Shown: positions 10,868 through 22,780, counted from the first letter of the stretch. The stretch: 64,000 nt of DNA from Craterostigma plantagineum (GCA_027422505.1 JAPQWV010000001.1:1364001-1428000), one strand, 5' to 3'. Notes: generated from the sequence alone by a model not told the origin. Translations and numbers: made by a program.

Positions 10868-13603
10868 TCAAAGCTGTTCATCAAGAAAATAATCGTTAGG
10901 ATGCACAGCAGCACTATTAGAAAAATTCAGAACCTTCTGCAATTTTCTCTGGTCAAAGATCTCAACTTCAAGAACGAACTTCGAACTCACTGGTCTATGA
11001 TCAGACAGCTTAATCTCCGCCCTCTTATAGAAAAGCTGCTTTATCCCCTTCCCAAACCACAGTATACGGTCACACCACGCCGGCGATCTCTTCTTATCTC
11101 CTTCCTTGATATTCTCTCCGACGTAACGGTCGGAATTTATCTCGTACTTGTACGTCGGCGCAAAGCTTATGTTCCCTTCTTTCCATCCATCGAACACGTG
11201 TCCGTTCTTCAGTTCTTTATTCAACTGTTGTGTTGTATTGTAAGAAGCGAATAGGTCAGACATAATAGAATAGATTAAGGTTTGTTTCTACTGGAATTTT
11301 TTTCACCTGATCGCTGTTAAGAAGCTCGGCCCATCGCTTTTCGCTCACTAGCCTTCGAACTTCCGCGTCTGCCATGTTCAGGCGATAGTTCAAGTCGCCG
11401 AACCAGAATATTTGGCTGTGGATAAGAAAAGCGATAGTAAATACAGATTTGAATTGATTGATTCGATTTTGGGAATGTTGAAAAAAGTGTTCTTTTTTTT
11501 TCTTTACTCGTGGGATGGAATAGTGAGGGGCTGATTGATCATGTCGAAGGCGGAGGAGAAGTGGGTCCGCCTTATGATCTCGAGGACGTCGGAGTTTCGC
11601 CGGAGTTCGGCGCCGAACTTCTCGCCGGAGGTCAGGTGGGAGCAGACGAAGCATAGGCGGCTTTGGAATAGTGACATACTGATTGATACCGATCCCTAGC
11701 AGCGAGTCAAAGGATGAATTTTCAACGTGGAAATATTGGAAAGTAAAAATTAAGAGAAATAAAAATAGGAATATAATATCTTCTTAGTACCTTATTTCCC
11801 ATGTAGCCCATGAGACCTACGCCGACCGGCGACACTTTAAGGTTGTTTACGTGCCGCCGCAGCCCTCGCCGGACCCATATCGAAACGTATATTCCGACCA
11901 TTTGCTTGCTCACTATTCTCACATACCTCGGACGGCGACACTTCTTCATTACAACCTCTTCGAAAGTATCCATTTCTACTTCTCCTTCTTCGCCTAACAT
12001 CTCTTGACTAAGTTCTCCGTTATTAGAAAGAAGTTCATCGACGACGACGACGTCGTCTTCCCAATCCGTACACATCGACGCCAAATCTCCCGAACTACGA
12101 TGCATTCTCTTCAACGAGCCGCCCGAACCCATCGGGCCAGAATCCCGGGTTGGCCCGAAAGTTTGACCGTTGACTGCCGCCAAACCAGGGCCGACCCTCG
12201 CCGAGCTGCTGAAAACCCTTCTGAGCTTCGACGCCGTCGATAGAATCTGAGTCGTGGCGTCTAGGGACTGTTCGGGCCAGCCCAGTAACCTTTCGCCGCC
12301 GGGATAATCATTATTCGTCTGCTGCACTTTGTCGCCGTCGCTGATGTCGAGTATTTCTAGGACGGGCGCCTCCGCCGCCACGTCGGCTAATATGTCCGAC
12401 GCCGACGACGTCCTCAGAACCGGCGAAGGCGGCGCGCTGTAGCTCTTGTGCTTGCCGTTCGATTCGTCGTCTGTGGGTTTGTTTAGGGTTCGGCGGATTA
12501 TCGCTTCCCATTTAGGTATCGGCCGCCGGTTTTCTGCTCCGAGGACGTTGCCGGCGTTCAAAGGGACTACTTCTTGGAAACTGAGCGACACGATAGGGTG
12601 AAGCGCGTGTGTTAGAATAGAATCTAATCGACTTATTACATAGAGAAGTCAATAGATGCGCCGTAGATAGACGAGGAAAGGATCTATAAAGCTAGAGCAC
12701 ATGGCGAATCACGTGAATAAAGCTGGTAACTTTCTTTCTAGAAAGCTTGGATATACGAATTTCTTGTCGATCATATCGATACTATAAAATTAATCACGAA
12801 AAATATTATTGGATTAAATATCTCTCACCCAAGAATATAGACGTCAGCAGGCTCTTGCGTGCATAACCATTCATCTATGTTGAGATCGTCGGTTGGTGGT
12901 CTACCAGCAACGTTCCACGTACCTATTGTTACGCTGAAAAAATAATAATAAAAAAGGAAAATTGATGATCGTCGTCAACATACAGCGTAGATTGATTTCT
13001 GATTATTTGGGAAAAAAAGAAAAAAAAAAGAAGTGTTTTTGAAGCTTCTCTCAATATAAGGGTCAGTCAGGCCAAACCTCACATCTTTTGTGTTTATGTA
13101 CTGAAGTCTGAGAGTTTCTGAAATTCCTCTTCGATGTCTCAGTGATGAATTTTCTTTTAAATCCTTTCTTGAGCTTTGAGAAGCGCATGCAGAAGATTGA
13201 AACCGTCGTCCTTGTTTCTTGTTTTGATCATCGTCGTCTTCTTCGTTCATACGCTCGTCTTTAACCGATGAAGCTATTAGAAATTAGTTAATTAAAGTAT
13301 GGATCAGTTATTTTTAATAAACGAATGAAATAAAGAAATAAAAATATTAAAAAACTTCGCGAAATTCATACCGTCGTCTTCACTCTCTGTATCAACTTCG
13401 TCTTCGCTAAAGTCGTAGACCTTTGGCTTAATATTCAGCCATTTCTTCATCATAATGGATGGCCAGAAAGACTGTTCAATAAATTACAACGAATATTATA
13501 TAAACATGTTAATACTTTAAGGGTTGACAAACATGTTACATGTCTTCAGATTCTTGTATATGTACGTACTAACCTCAGACTTCCTTTCTTTCCTTGCTCT
13601 CAT
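10868..13603 (-). CDS. type I inositol polyphosphate 5-phosphatase, 5PTase2 (IP5P2)-like
   Basis: Removes the 5-phosphate from inositol polyphosphates or phosphoinositides, terminating Ins(1,4,5)P3 or PtdIns(4,5)P2 signals. Eight exons: 13603-13574, 13471-13372, 13273-13078, 12933-12829, 12580-11791, 11695-11508, 11415-11307, 11224-10868; 1875 bases, 624 residues, phases consistent. The N-terminus [20 protein letters not shown] and the [19 protein letters not shown] block match what I recall of Arabidopsis IP5P2. The catalytic domain is split by the long type I insertion in exon 5: first [17 protein letters not shown] and [13 protein letters not shown], later [14 protein letters not shown], then the signature [13 protein letters not shown] and [12 protein letters not shown] near the C-terminus. 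All catalytic motifs are present. A long (GA)n tract sits about 126 bases upstream of the ATG. The subfamily (5PTase2 versus CVP2/CVL1) is inferred. Confidence 0.93.
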
Positions 13604-13725
13604 ATTCCTTCCCTCGTATATGTATTATATATTTTTTTTTAAACTTTGATATGAGATCACACTGAATTGAAAGTTTATTACCGACTCTCAAGTCTCAGGT
13701 GTATATATATATAGCCAAGAAATAT

Positions 13726-13771
<46 letters not shown>

Positions 13772-14998
13772 AACTTGCGTTAGGCTGTAAAATGGTATAA
13801 GAAGTTTCCTGGTTATGACCAAACAAGAAAGGACAGAGATTTAAATTATTTAAATCGGTAAAAAGTAATGGTCAAGCATCAAAGACGATCCACTTCGTCA
13901 ACTTGCACGACAAAGTTCTTGATGGTCCTAAACATATGTTGTCACTTTCATTATATTCACATTTTCAAAAGCATGGAAATGTGTGTGTTCGAAGTTTGAA
14001 AGGCTTCGGTCGTAAAATATATCGTAATAGACATAGTAAAACGCCATTAAACTATAAATCACTTATTTTTTCTCGATTGATTTTCAATATTTCAACAATT
14101 CCCACTATGCACGATGTAGAATCAAATACCAGAAAATGGCATAGTCCTAAGGAACGTATGAAACGAAAGCTACATTAGCTATGCGCATTATTAAAATCAC
14201 TGATTTGACATTACATAAAAAAAATATTAAGCTCTTGTCTTCAAGACTTCTCATGATAGAGATTATTAAAATTCTAATCTATTTGATTTGACCTTATTAA
14301 AACATAAGCCGTTGGCCCCAACCGAGTGTTAGAGATCTTGCATGCAATATCTTATTACTTAGTATAATCCCCACTACATCGAAAGCCCATGCAGGTTTTG
14401 TATGCTTTCGTTCATGATTGCACTATTTTATTTCGTAACCAAAAATTGGGGTTAAATGATTCATCAAGAAAAAAATGGCCCCGTCGTTACGCAATATGTC
14501 GGTTTGGTTAGATTTTGGCCTCTACTTTTTTGTTGTGCTTGATTATTAAATTTTATTGAATAACGTACGGATTTGAGGCTCAGATTAACTTTGGTGTAAG
14601 TCCATATTTATTATATAATTTAATAAGTCTTGTCTCGTCTTTCTGCAGATTAGCTTTCATATATGCTATATATGTGATTAAGCACATGCTATTATAGAAG
14701 TTAAATGCAAATTTAGAGTTATAAATTGCAATAAAAGTTAGGAAGTTTTGATGAATATCACGCTAATTAATAGAAAAAAAGAAATACAGCACGAAATAAA
14801 AATCATGATACCAATACTGCCAGAAAATCAGGTGGGAGCAACTAATACTTAGATGTACATTGTTTTTCTATTACTATTTTTTAAGTCAACCAGGGGTTAT
14901 GGAAGGTCCAATGCTTGATGTAAGCGTAAATGTAAAATAAAAGATTGCTTATATTTTATGTATTAACACGATCTAAATAGCCTATGAATACTCACTCT
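13604..14998. other. 5' flank of the 5-phosphatase gene and gene-free spacer
   Basis: Contains the (GA)n tract at 13729-13769 and otherwise AT-rich sequence. No gene or mobile element could be supported before the Helitron-like start near 14999. Confidence 0.5.
13729..13769. repeat. (GA)n microsatellite upstream of the 5-phosphatase gene
   Basis: About 20 uninterrupted GA dinucleotides, 126 bases before the 5-phosphatase ATG. It may lie in the 5' leader or core promoter. Such tracts are binding sites for plant BBR/BPC GAGA-binding factors; that use here is inference only. Confidence 0.9.
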
Positions 14999-15264
14999 TC
15001 AATATTTACTATACTAGGTGTCGCCCCCGTGCGATGCACGGGGTTACTTTTTGTCAAATATATACAAATTTTATAGTATATTTTATAGTAGGTTCTGTCA
15101 CATACATCATTCTTTTTTATTGTATAATATAAAATTAATGCATGATTGTCCTTATTTCTTATAAAAAACAATAATTGAAAAACATATTCTAGTCTTACAG
15201 TTATGCAGTCTACAATCTTAAAATGTTTTAAGTAGTGTCGCATGATAGTTGTGTATCCTACAGT

Positions 15265-15680
15265 TAGGGTTGTTAATGGGGCGAGGATTCCCCGTCCCCG
15301 CAGGGATCCGCCCCGAATAGGAAGGGAATCCCGCGGGCCGGGGACGGGGGAATATTTGTTCCCACGGATATACCCGCCCCGTCCCCGAGTATTTAAATAA
15401 TATTTAGTATATCCAATTAGTATTATTATAAGATAAATAATATTAAAATATACTTTGGATATATTAAATAATATAGTTTATTATATCCAATTAGTAAGAA
15501 AAATAATATTAAAATAAACTTTGGATAATATTAAAATAATATAATATAAATTTTTTTTTTTAAAATAGTGACGGGACGGGGATCCCCGTGCGGACGGGGA
15601 CGGGAACGATTTCGTCTCCATTTGCCTCGCGGGGATGCAGATTAGATCCCCGCCCCCGACCCGCCCTGTTGGCAACCCTA
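15265..15680. mobile_element. hAT-like MITE nested in Helitron-like copy A
   Basis: The 416-bp insertion begins TAGGGTTGTTAATGGGGCG and ends GTTGGCAACCCTA, giving imperfect terminal inverted repeats with GC-rich subterminal CGGGGACGGGG runs and an AT-rich core. Flanks CCTACAGT and CATACAGA agree at 6 of 8 bases, consistent with an aged 8-bp hAT duplication. The parallel copy B (around 17300) lacks this insert and shows the empty site. Confidence 0.65.
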
Positions 15681-16463
15681 CATACAGACTACAATCCTAC
15701 AATGTTTAATTAGTAGTTGTGCAGTCTTACAGTCTTACAATGTTAAATAGTGTGATCACATTGCTGAGTGCAGTGTAGTCTCATGGATGTGCATGCGGTC
15801 ACACAGTCTTGCAGTCTGTAAAGCCATTGCAGCAGTCTTACAAACTCGCGGTCTTACGTTTCTAGAACAGTCTTCTACTGTTGTATTAAGTCTGCGATAT
15901 TTCACTCTACTTTAAGTTGTTGTAATCAGTCTTGAACGTTTCCAATATTTTTAAACTACACACACTAATCTGAGTTAGATAATTGTGCCAATAAACTGGA
16001 CGAATGGGGACACCACAGTCATTGATTAATGAGCATTATCCTTAGACTCCTGTTGTTATTATTGAAGACTCGCTAAATATTTAAAATCTTATGGTCCAAA
16101 ACCCAGTCAATTAACATGTTACTATTCATCTTGAACTTTGGTTAACACTCTCATAGAAATAAGCATATAAATCAAACGCAGTTTGAAATTCGATATTTAC
16201 AAAAGAACAAAACAGTTACCCAGAAGTATTGCAATCGAATTCAAATAATAAGACATTACATTCATTAAATTCCCAAGGAAAGAGCTAACATGGGATGAAT
16301 ATGAAACTGTATCAAAACTGTATCACGTGTTTAGCATCAAAACTGTACCACGTGTATTTGAGATTTACATTCATCAAATCTGAAACTGTATCACTGCACT
16401 TTGCATTTCATTGTTGCCACAAGGTTGAACATGGAATTTTTATTTTAGTCCCTGCAATGTTGT

Positions 16464-17855
16464 TTGCCCCCGTGCGATGCACGGATTATGTTTTGTGCAA
16501 TACAAATCGACACGAATAGCACCCGAAAATAGCAGGTTTGGATTAGAATTGTCGACATGTTTAAGTAAATGTGTAAACCCGACCACAACTCAAATATTAA
16601 GTGGGCCAAGTTAGGAATCGAATTTTCAACCCGAAATCAACCTGAAACCAACCCATTTAACCCAAAAATATAAATTATTAGAATATCCTTAACATAAATA
16701 AAATAAAAAAGGAAAAATAGATTATATGCTTGATGAATTATGCTGAGATGTCATGAAAGGAGGGTGGAAGATCAAATGGAAGATAGCTTCCTGAAAGTTC
16801 AGGTTAACTACCATCGACTTCGGTTGATATGACTTTGAAATAACTTGATATTTACTTACGATTTCTGAGACTTCTGTTATTTGAAAGTTTAATTGTTTCT
16901 TAATTATATTGATCTTTTAGAAAAAAACAAATGTTTCTCTATTGTTTTGTTTAATTTAGATTTATAATTCTGTTTATTTAATTTTTTTGCTTTTTTTTTT
17001 TAAATTTTAAACGGGTTGGCTGGTTAGTGGGTTAGATTTGAGTTAAAACATGTCGGGTTTGTGTTTGATATTTCAACCCGTTTAAGTAAACATGTTACGT
17101 TATGGTTGAAGTCTTCAACCCGTTTATTAAACGGGTTGAACCCGAATGTGACCCAACCATATGTTTTGTCACACACATCATTCTTTTTATCGTGTAATAT
17201 AAATTAATGCACGATTATCATTAGCTCTTTATAAAAACAATAATAAAAATTCTACAGTCTTTCAGTCTACAGTCTTACAATGTTTAAGTAGTCTCGCCTG
17301 ATAGTTGTGTATCGTACAGTCTTACAATGTTTAAGTATTAGTTGTGCAGTCTTACAGTCTTAAAATGTTAAAGCGGTCTCATTGCAGACTGCAGTCTCAT
17401 GGCTCTGCGTCCGGTCACACAGTCTTGCAGTCTGTAAAGTCATTGCAACAGTCTTACATACTCGCGGTCTTACGTTTCTGGAACAGTATTCTATTGTTGT
17501 ATTCACTTTGCGAGAGTTTATTCTACTTGTAATCAGTCTTGAACATTTCCAATATTTTCAAAACTACACACACTAATCTGAGTTATATACTTGTGAAAAT
17601 AAACTCCACGAATAGGGACACCATGCTCATCGATTAATGGGCTCGCTAAATATTTAAAATCGTATCCTCCAAAACCCAGTCAGTTAACATGTACTATTCA
17701 TCTTGAACTTCCGTTAACATTATCATAGAAATAAGCATATAATTCAACGCAATTTGCAATTCGATATTTACAAAAGAACAAAACAATTACCCAAAAGTGT
17801 TGCAATCGAATTAAAATAATAAGCAATTGCATTCATCAAATTCCCAGGAAATATA
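16464..17855 (+). repeat. second copy (B) of the Helitron-like 5' region
   Basis: It starts with the same GCCCCCGTGCGATGCACGG hairpin and repeats copy A (15010-16290) in order: the CACATCATTCTTTTT block, repeated CAGTCTTACA motifs, GGTCACACAGTCTTGCAGTC, CTCGCGGTCTTACGTTTC, and ACACACACTAATCTGAGTTA. Copy B carries its own insert of about 0.65 kb (about 16505-17165), rich in AACCCG/CGGGTT motifs, at a site where copy A is uninterrupted. Confidence 0.75.
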
Positions 17856-18941
17856 AAAGCCATGAAGTATTATCAATTAGACCATAAACTGAAATACATG
17901 TCAGAAATATATCTGAGCATAATTGAGCCACAGTCATCGATCCGCATACCACAAACTGTAGTTGTTTTGCCAAGGCTCAAATAGTAGCCATCAGTGGTAC
18001 GATTAAAACTTATAAAGTTGCAAAAAAGGATGATTAGCATGGTGTTTCACGTATTAATGAACCTGTACCAAAACCTCTTACCAAACTTCCCAAGGATATT
18101 TTGCAAGTCAATAGCATTCAAGTCCACAAAGAAGAGAAGCATCAACAAATCGTGGAGCGTTGCTCTATAAACGTCTCGATTCTCATTGATGCAAAGTTCT
18201 TATTAAAGAGATTCTTGCAGTTTGTTGAGCTTCGCGATCCTGATTGTAAGTATACCTTGTTGTTGCAACATAGAGAGCACAATGTTTTTGGATATGCAAT
18301 AATGGTGATCCCGATTTAAGTTTCATTACCTTGCAAGAGGAGATGATGAATAAAGGGAGATATCTTGCCGTGAAATGCCTTCGAATTTTTTTCTTTTCAT
18401 GAGAAATCATTAACATGCCGCCTTTCCACCCCTTAAGATTCGTTGGCATATGCTTCACATTTTTCTCCACTAATATTAAAAGTTGTATTATTTGCATCAT
18501 TTATAAATTTCGTATCACATATATACTCACATCAACTAAATGAGATCCTTATGCAATAGAAGTTTATAAAGTAAAAATGAATAACAATGCCAGATACAAT
18601 ATAATAAACGGGAAACCAAAAAACCAGCGCACACCCTGGTCGTTCTTGAACTTTCTTGTCTTTGAATTTCTTTCCAAAAGCCACAAACAACACTGATCTG
18701 CAAACAATTTAGTGCCCAACATCGTTATCCATTACAAGTCACAATGGTGTCTCGTGTTGCCACTCATTGATATGGCATCTCTCCCACAATCCGAGTTTTT
18801 GAAGGGAGAAAATCGAGGGATATAACTTTCAATTGGATGGCTTATCTCAGATTGTGAAACATTGTTGGTAAACTCGGGATTTCATAAGAAAGAAGGCCTC
18901 ATGCTTGTTTGGACATGCTTTCCATAGCCTCCATCATAAGC
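17856..18941. other. Helitron-like interior without recognised features
   Basis: AT-rich interior. Open frames on both strands (for example 18101-18319 + and 18183-18500 -) overlap each other, and neither resembles a known family. I see nothing supportable here. Confidence 0.4.
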
Positions 18942-19229
18942 TTAACGCAATGAAAGACCAAGACTTATCATTGCAATTTTGAGTAGACTATTTACAATTT
19001 GTATAAGAAAAAAGGTACCTGATGCTGATGAACCACTTTGATCTTGAGAGATTGCCTTGGCAAGTTCTTCATGTTGAGATAGGCTGGTCGATTCTGAAGG
19101 AGAAGAGTTAAATCCAGCAATAGAATAGTTCACTTTCAATCCTAAACCTTTCGACATTTCTGCAAATGATGCCGCTCGTGCATGTTCTGTTATGGCAAAA
19201 AATCGACGGTTATCGAATGGGAAAGTCAT
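18942..19229 (-). other. unrecognised exon-like fragment inside the Helitron-like element
   Basis: Open on the minus strand, with a normal-looking protein composition (MSKGLGLKVNYSIAGFNSS, then EELAKAISQDQSGSSASG) that stops being protein-like exactly at a GT donor (GGTACCTTT, near 19017). It could be an exon of a captured host gene. I do not recognise the gene. No continuation with a clear acceptor was established. Confidence 0.3.
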
Positions 19230-20399
19230 ATTCTTACTTGAATCAAATACTATTCTTCAAACTATACATCCATTTTTCTAGCGAAGACTGTTCGAGTGAA
19301 GGAAAATGCTTCTTGAGTTATCTTCTTCACCTTCTATAGAAGATAGAAGAGTTAGCACCCAAGACAATTAATATCGAATCTATCACAAATAGAAGGAAAT
19401 AACAATCCCAAAATGAAATCAAGATAAAACCTCAGACATAGTTCAAAAGGAAGAACTGAAACCCCAAATAAAGGAAGAACGCTAACATCATTTATCTCAA
19501 GCACAGTGTGTAGCACACATTATCTGAAAAGCGTAAGATGATTTTCGAAAAGGAAGAAATTGTTCTGGAAAATCCTTGTACGAAAACTCTTCTACAGAAA
19601 AACTAAATTTTCTCAGATTGAAAGCTAATGAAAAAACCATCAAGTTGATGTCAACTCCAAATGAACTGTAATCTCACCTCGTTTTCATCGCACATAGGTA
19701 TCGACACCAACACCATTGGAAAGTCCAATCCAAACTCACCCTCAGCTTTCGATAATATTTGGCCTCGATCCCATTAATTGATTGTAGACAAACCCCAATA
19801 CCAGAAGGAACAGAGCAACGCACAAATCAAGTAATCTCTGCAGCAAAACAGCAAGGTAATAATAAAGAAAGCATTCTCTTACCTTTTCAGGAGGTCAGAA
19901 TCAAGGTAGAAGCTGCTTGCCCTGACGACTATGTCGACGATGGGCAGCGAGCAGCCATAGTGGCAGAAGGCCAGAGCGCGAGCCGAATACCTCCTCCATT
20001 CTCCTTTGCCTTCCTACGCACCGTCGCCCATACATCTCCGTTCTAGATCAAGATATTTGATCTATATTGAACATAAGACATGATAGATTCTTGTTCGTCT
20101 TTGAGGATTTCTTTGGCTATAGCAATATTGTTAGATGGCATTTTCCACAAAAACTGTTGGACAATTCGAAGTTAATGTCTTCCGAGCCGAGCTTCCGAGG
20201 ATTACGCAAGACTTGGCTGCGATCCGCATTCGTCGCTGCTTAGTAAACATTTCTTCCAATAAGAGGTCCTCTCCACCTTTGCTCTCGATTTGCGCATTAG
20301 TATTATTTTTGCAGCTCAGCTTCACGGTAGTTACCTTTCTCTGCACAAAATCGATGCCTACACCAAATCAAGGGAAAAAAACGAAAGAATAAAAATCAT
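19230..20399. other. Helitron-like interior, locally GC-rich, no gene recognised
   Basis: Contains a GC-rich patch near 19900-20045 and an open frame at 20135-20392 (+). Neither encodes a recognisable domain. These may be further captured host sequence, but no identification is possible by eye. Confidence 0.35.
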
Positions 20400-21240
20400 A
20401 AATAAATTACAAAAAAAAAAAGAAAAAGCAAAACACGTTTTGAAGAGATTCTTATATGCTGTAATAACGAACATACATTTGCTGTCGAGGCTAAGCATTG
20501 ACGCGCACGAAGGAGGAATACATAAATCTATTATATACCTCAGCTACATGGTTGCAAATTCTGATATATTTATCAAGAATCTTGTGCATACCTCTCCGTT
20601 TCATGACATGCCTCACTTTCTTGCCTGCCTGTTCATTAGGCTAATAAAAAATTTACCACCCACTGCAAAATGAGAAAAGAGAGATGAGTAACACGATTGC
20701 TGCCGGTGAGTGACATGTCACACAAAAGAAAGGTAAACATTACATAAACCTCCGTTTTCTAAAAGGTAAAATGTTGTGTCGGCTTAAAAATCAGCAGTGT
20801 TCATTACGCCAATCTGTAAAATAATAAATTACGAAAAAAAAGCAAAACACATTTGAAGGGATTCTCATATGCTGTAATAGCGAACATATATTTGCTGCCG
20901 AGGCTAAGCATTGACGCATACGAAGGAGGAATACATAAATCTATTATATACCTCAGCCACATGGTTGAAAATTCTGATATTTATCAAGAATCTTGTGCAT
21001 AGTATACTTCTCCGTTTCATGATATGCCTCCATTTCTTGCCTGCCCGTTCATTAGGCTAATCGAAAATTTACCTCCCACTACAAAATGGGAAAAGAGAGA
21101 GGAGTAAGACGATTGCTGTCGATGAGTGTCATGTCATACAAAAGAAAGGTAAACATTACATAAACCTCCGTTTTCCGAAAGGTAAATTGTTGAGTCGTCT
21201 TAAAAACAACAGTGTTCATTACGCCAATCTGTAAAAAAAC
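20400..21240 (+). repeat. tandem duplication, period about 413 bp
   Basis: Two consecutive copies (about 20430-20840 and 20846-21240) share CATATGCTGTAATA, AGGAGGAATACATAAATC, TATCAAGAATCTTGTGCAT, TTCATTAGGCTAAT and ACATTACATAAACCTCCG with scattered substitutions and small indels. The phase-matched landmark TGCTGTAATA lies at 20457 and 20870. Confidence 0.85.
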
Positions 21241-21475
21241 ACCCACGCAATAATCGAAAACCTCAATAAAACTAAGCACTTACTCATCGCAGACTGATGA
21301 ACATGGAGCACACAAATCCTCTTCATCCCTTTCAAATTCTTCAAAGCCACGTCAGCACTGTTTTGCTCTCCTTCTCGTCTTTTCCCAGAGTCAATCTGTA
21401 AAAAAACAACCACCCAATAATCGAAAACCCCAATAAAACTAAGCACTTACTTATCGCGGGCTGACGAACATGGAA
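21223..21475 (+). repeat. short duplicated segment, about 85 bp, two copies
   Basis: CAATCTGTAAAAAAACA...CCAATAATCGAAAACC followed by AATAAAACTAAGCACTTAC occurs at about 21227-21315 and again at about 21393-21480. It sits between the 413-bp and 167-bp tandem duplications. Confidence 0.8.
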
Positions 21476-21714
21476 CCCACGAAGCAAATCTGAAGCAACC
21501 AAGAGAGCTTCGGAAAGGTTTCTTCTTTCTTGGTAAAGACTGCTCAGCTACCCAATGATTGGATAATACGTGGGCATGTACGATACAACTAACCAATCAC
21601 AATCTGTCGTTTATGATGTATAATGGCAATTCTTGAAAGGACAGATATGCTTCTATTATGTCGAAAATTCGAGATACAATAACTCACACTGTTGGCAAGA
21701 CAAGGGTAATGGGT

Positions 21715-22045
21715 CGGTTCATCAACCCGAACCCAAACGGCTAGGACATAATTGCCACTTCTCGATGATATAAAAAAAGACGGTAATGTAATAAATCAAG
21801 TTTTATCAGAAATTGAAACCTCGATAGAGTTTTACCTCGCAGATTTCTCCGAAGCAGCATATCGACCCAAACGGCATGGGTCGGTTCATCGACCCGAACC
21901 AAAACGGCTAGGACATAATTGCCACTTCTCGGTGATATCAAAAAAGGCGGTAATGTAATAAATCAATTTTTATCAGAAATTGAAACCTCGATAAAGTTTT
22001 ACCTCACAGATTTCTCCGAAGTAGTAATTCGATCCAAACGGCATG
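21715..22045 (+). repeat. tandem duplication, period 167 bp
   Basis: Two copies share GGGTCGGTTCATC, ACGGCTAGGACATAATTGCC (21737 and 21904), GGTAATGTAATAAATCAA and ACAGATTTCTCCGAAG, with few differences. The period is 167 bp. Confidence 0.85.
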
Positions 22046-22426
22046 CTTTTGCATTCTCCGGCATTTCATCGTATAGTCTTTGCAGCTCACCTAAAGTACC
22101 CAGCTGCAGAATTATTACTATGCTTTCACAAAATCGAAATACAAAATCATTAAAAAAAACGAAGAAAAACGAAAGGTAAAAATAAATTCACCTTTTATGT
22201 CATTGGAGTTATTTAGCATAAAAAAAAATATATAAATGAACAAAAAAGGGGAGGAAGGATTGTTCTTATCATGAAAGCCATCGATCCCTGTAGTTTGTAA
22301 GGACATGTGATGCAAGGGATCTCTCTAACCCTTCGATAGCATATATCAGAAGTTCACCTTAGCGTGTTTGGTTTTGTTTAAGAACATCTCTTGAGTCTGT
22401 TCGATAATTGCTGGGACCACGCATAC

Positions 22427-22483
22427 CTTCTCCTCTTTCTTTTTCTTCTTTTCGAGCTCCTCAGGCGTGAGTTCTCGCTCCAT
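22427..22483 (-). pseudogene. captured first-exon fragment, valyl-tRNA synthetase-like N-terminus
   Basis: ATG at 22483 opens MERELTPEELEKKKKKEEK, ending exactly at an AAG/GTATGC donor. This resembles the Lys-rich N-terminal extension (LTPEELERKKKKEEKA-type) that I recall for plant cytosolic valyl-tRNA synthetases. No catalytic domain follows, so it is read as a captured gene fragment. The Lys-rich composition makes the assignment uncertain. Confidence 0.4.
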
Positions 22484-22660
22484 TTCTTTCACAATTACGA
22501 AGGAAAAAAAACAGCAAAAATGAGTAATAACGAAAATTCGTAATGAAAATTTCCTACAATTTGCAACTATACCTGAATGAGAGGACACAATAAGAGAACG
22601 ATGATAATTGTCGGCGGCTGAGGAATAAACGATCATAAATGGGATACCTAGGACTGTTGA

Positions 22661-22780
22661 CCCTCCCGACGCTTTTTCAAAAGATTCTCTCTACCCTCCT
22701 CGCGGCGGCGGCGGCCCTCGTCACTCGTCAGCATCCACCGCAACCTTGATGCTGCGGAACTCCATCCTTGCGTTAGGTCC
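22661..22780 (-). pseudogene. captured importin-alpha IBB-domain fragment, frame broken
   Basis: On the minus strand one frame reads GPNARMEFRSIKVAVDADE and, after a frame change, DEGRRRREEGRENLLKKRREG. Together these match in order the importin-beta-binding N-terminus of plant importin alpha (RPNAR..., KVAVDAEEGRRRRE, ENLLKKRREG). The break coincides with a 7-bp direct duplication (TGACGAG twice, minus-strand reading, near 22720). No armadillo repeats follow. Read as a captured, non-functional fragment within the Helitron-like element. Confidence 0.65.

Noticed and set aside
11810..12243. Plus-strand open frames over the 5-phosphatase exon 5
   Set aside because: They are the complement of GC-rich coding sequence with strong 5-phosphatase similarity on the minus strand.
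13729..13769. Ser/Leu- or Arg/Glu-repeat protein encoded by GA tracts (also 45503-45742)
   Set aside because: Dinucleotide repeats give alternating Arg-Glu frames automatically; there is no gene context.
20470..21100. Possible CRISPR-like repeat array
   Set aside because: There are only two long imperfect copies in tandem, with no short regular spacers, and the genome is plant nuclear.
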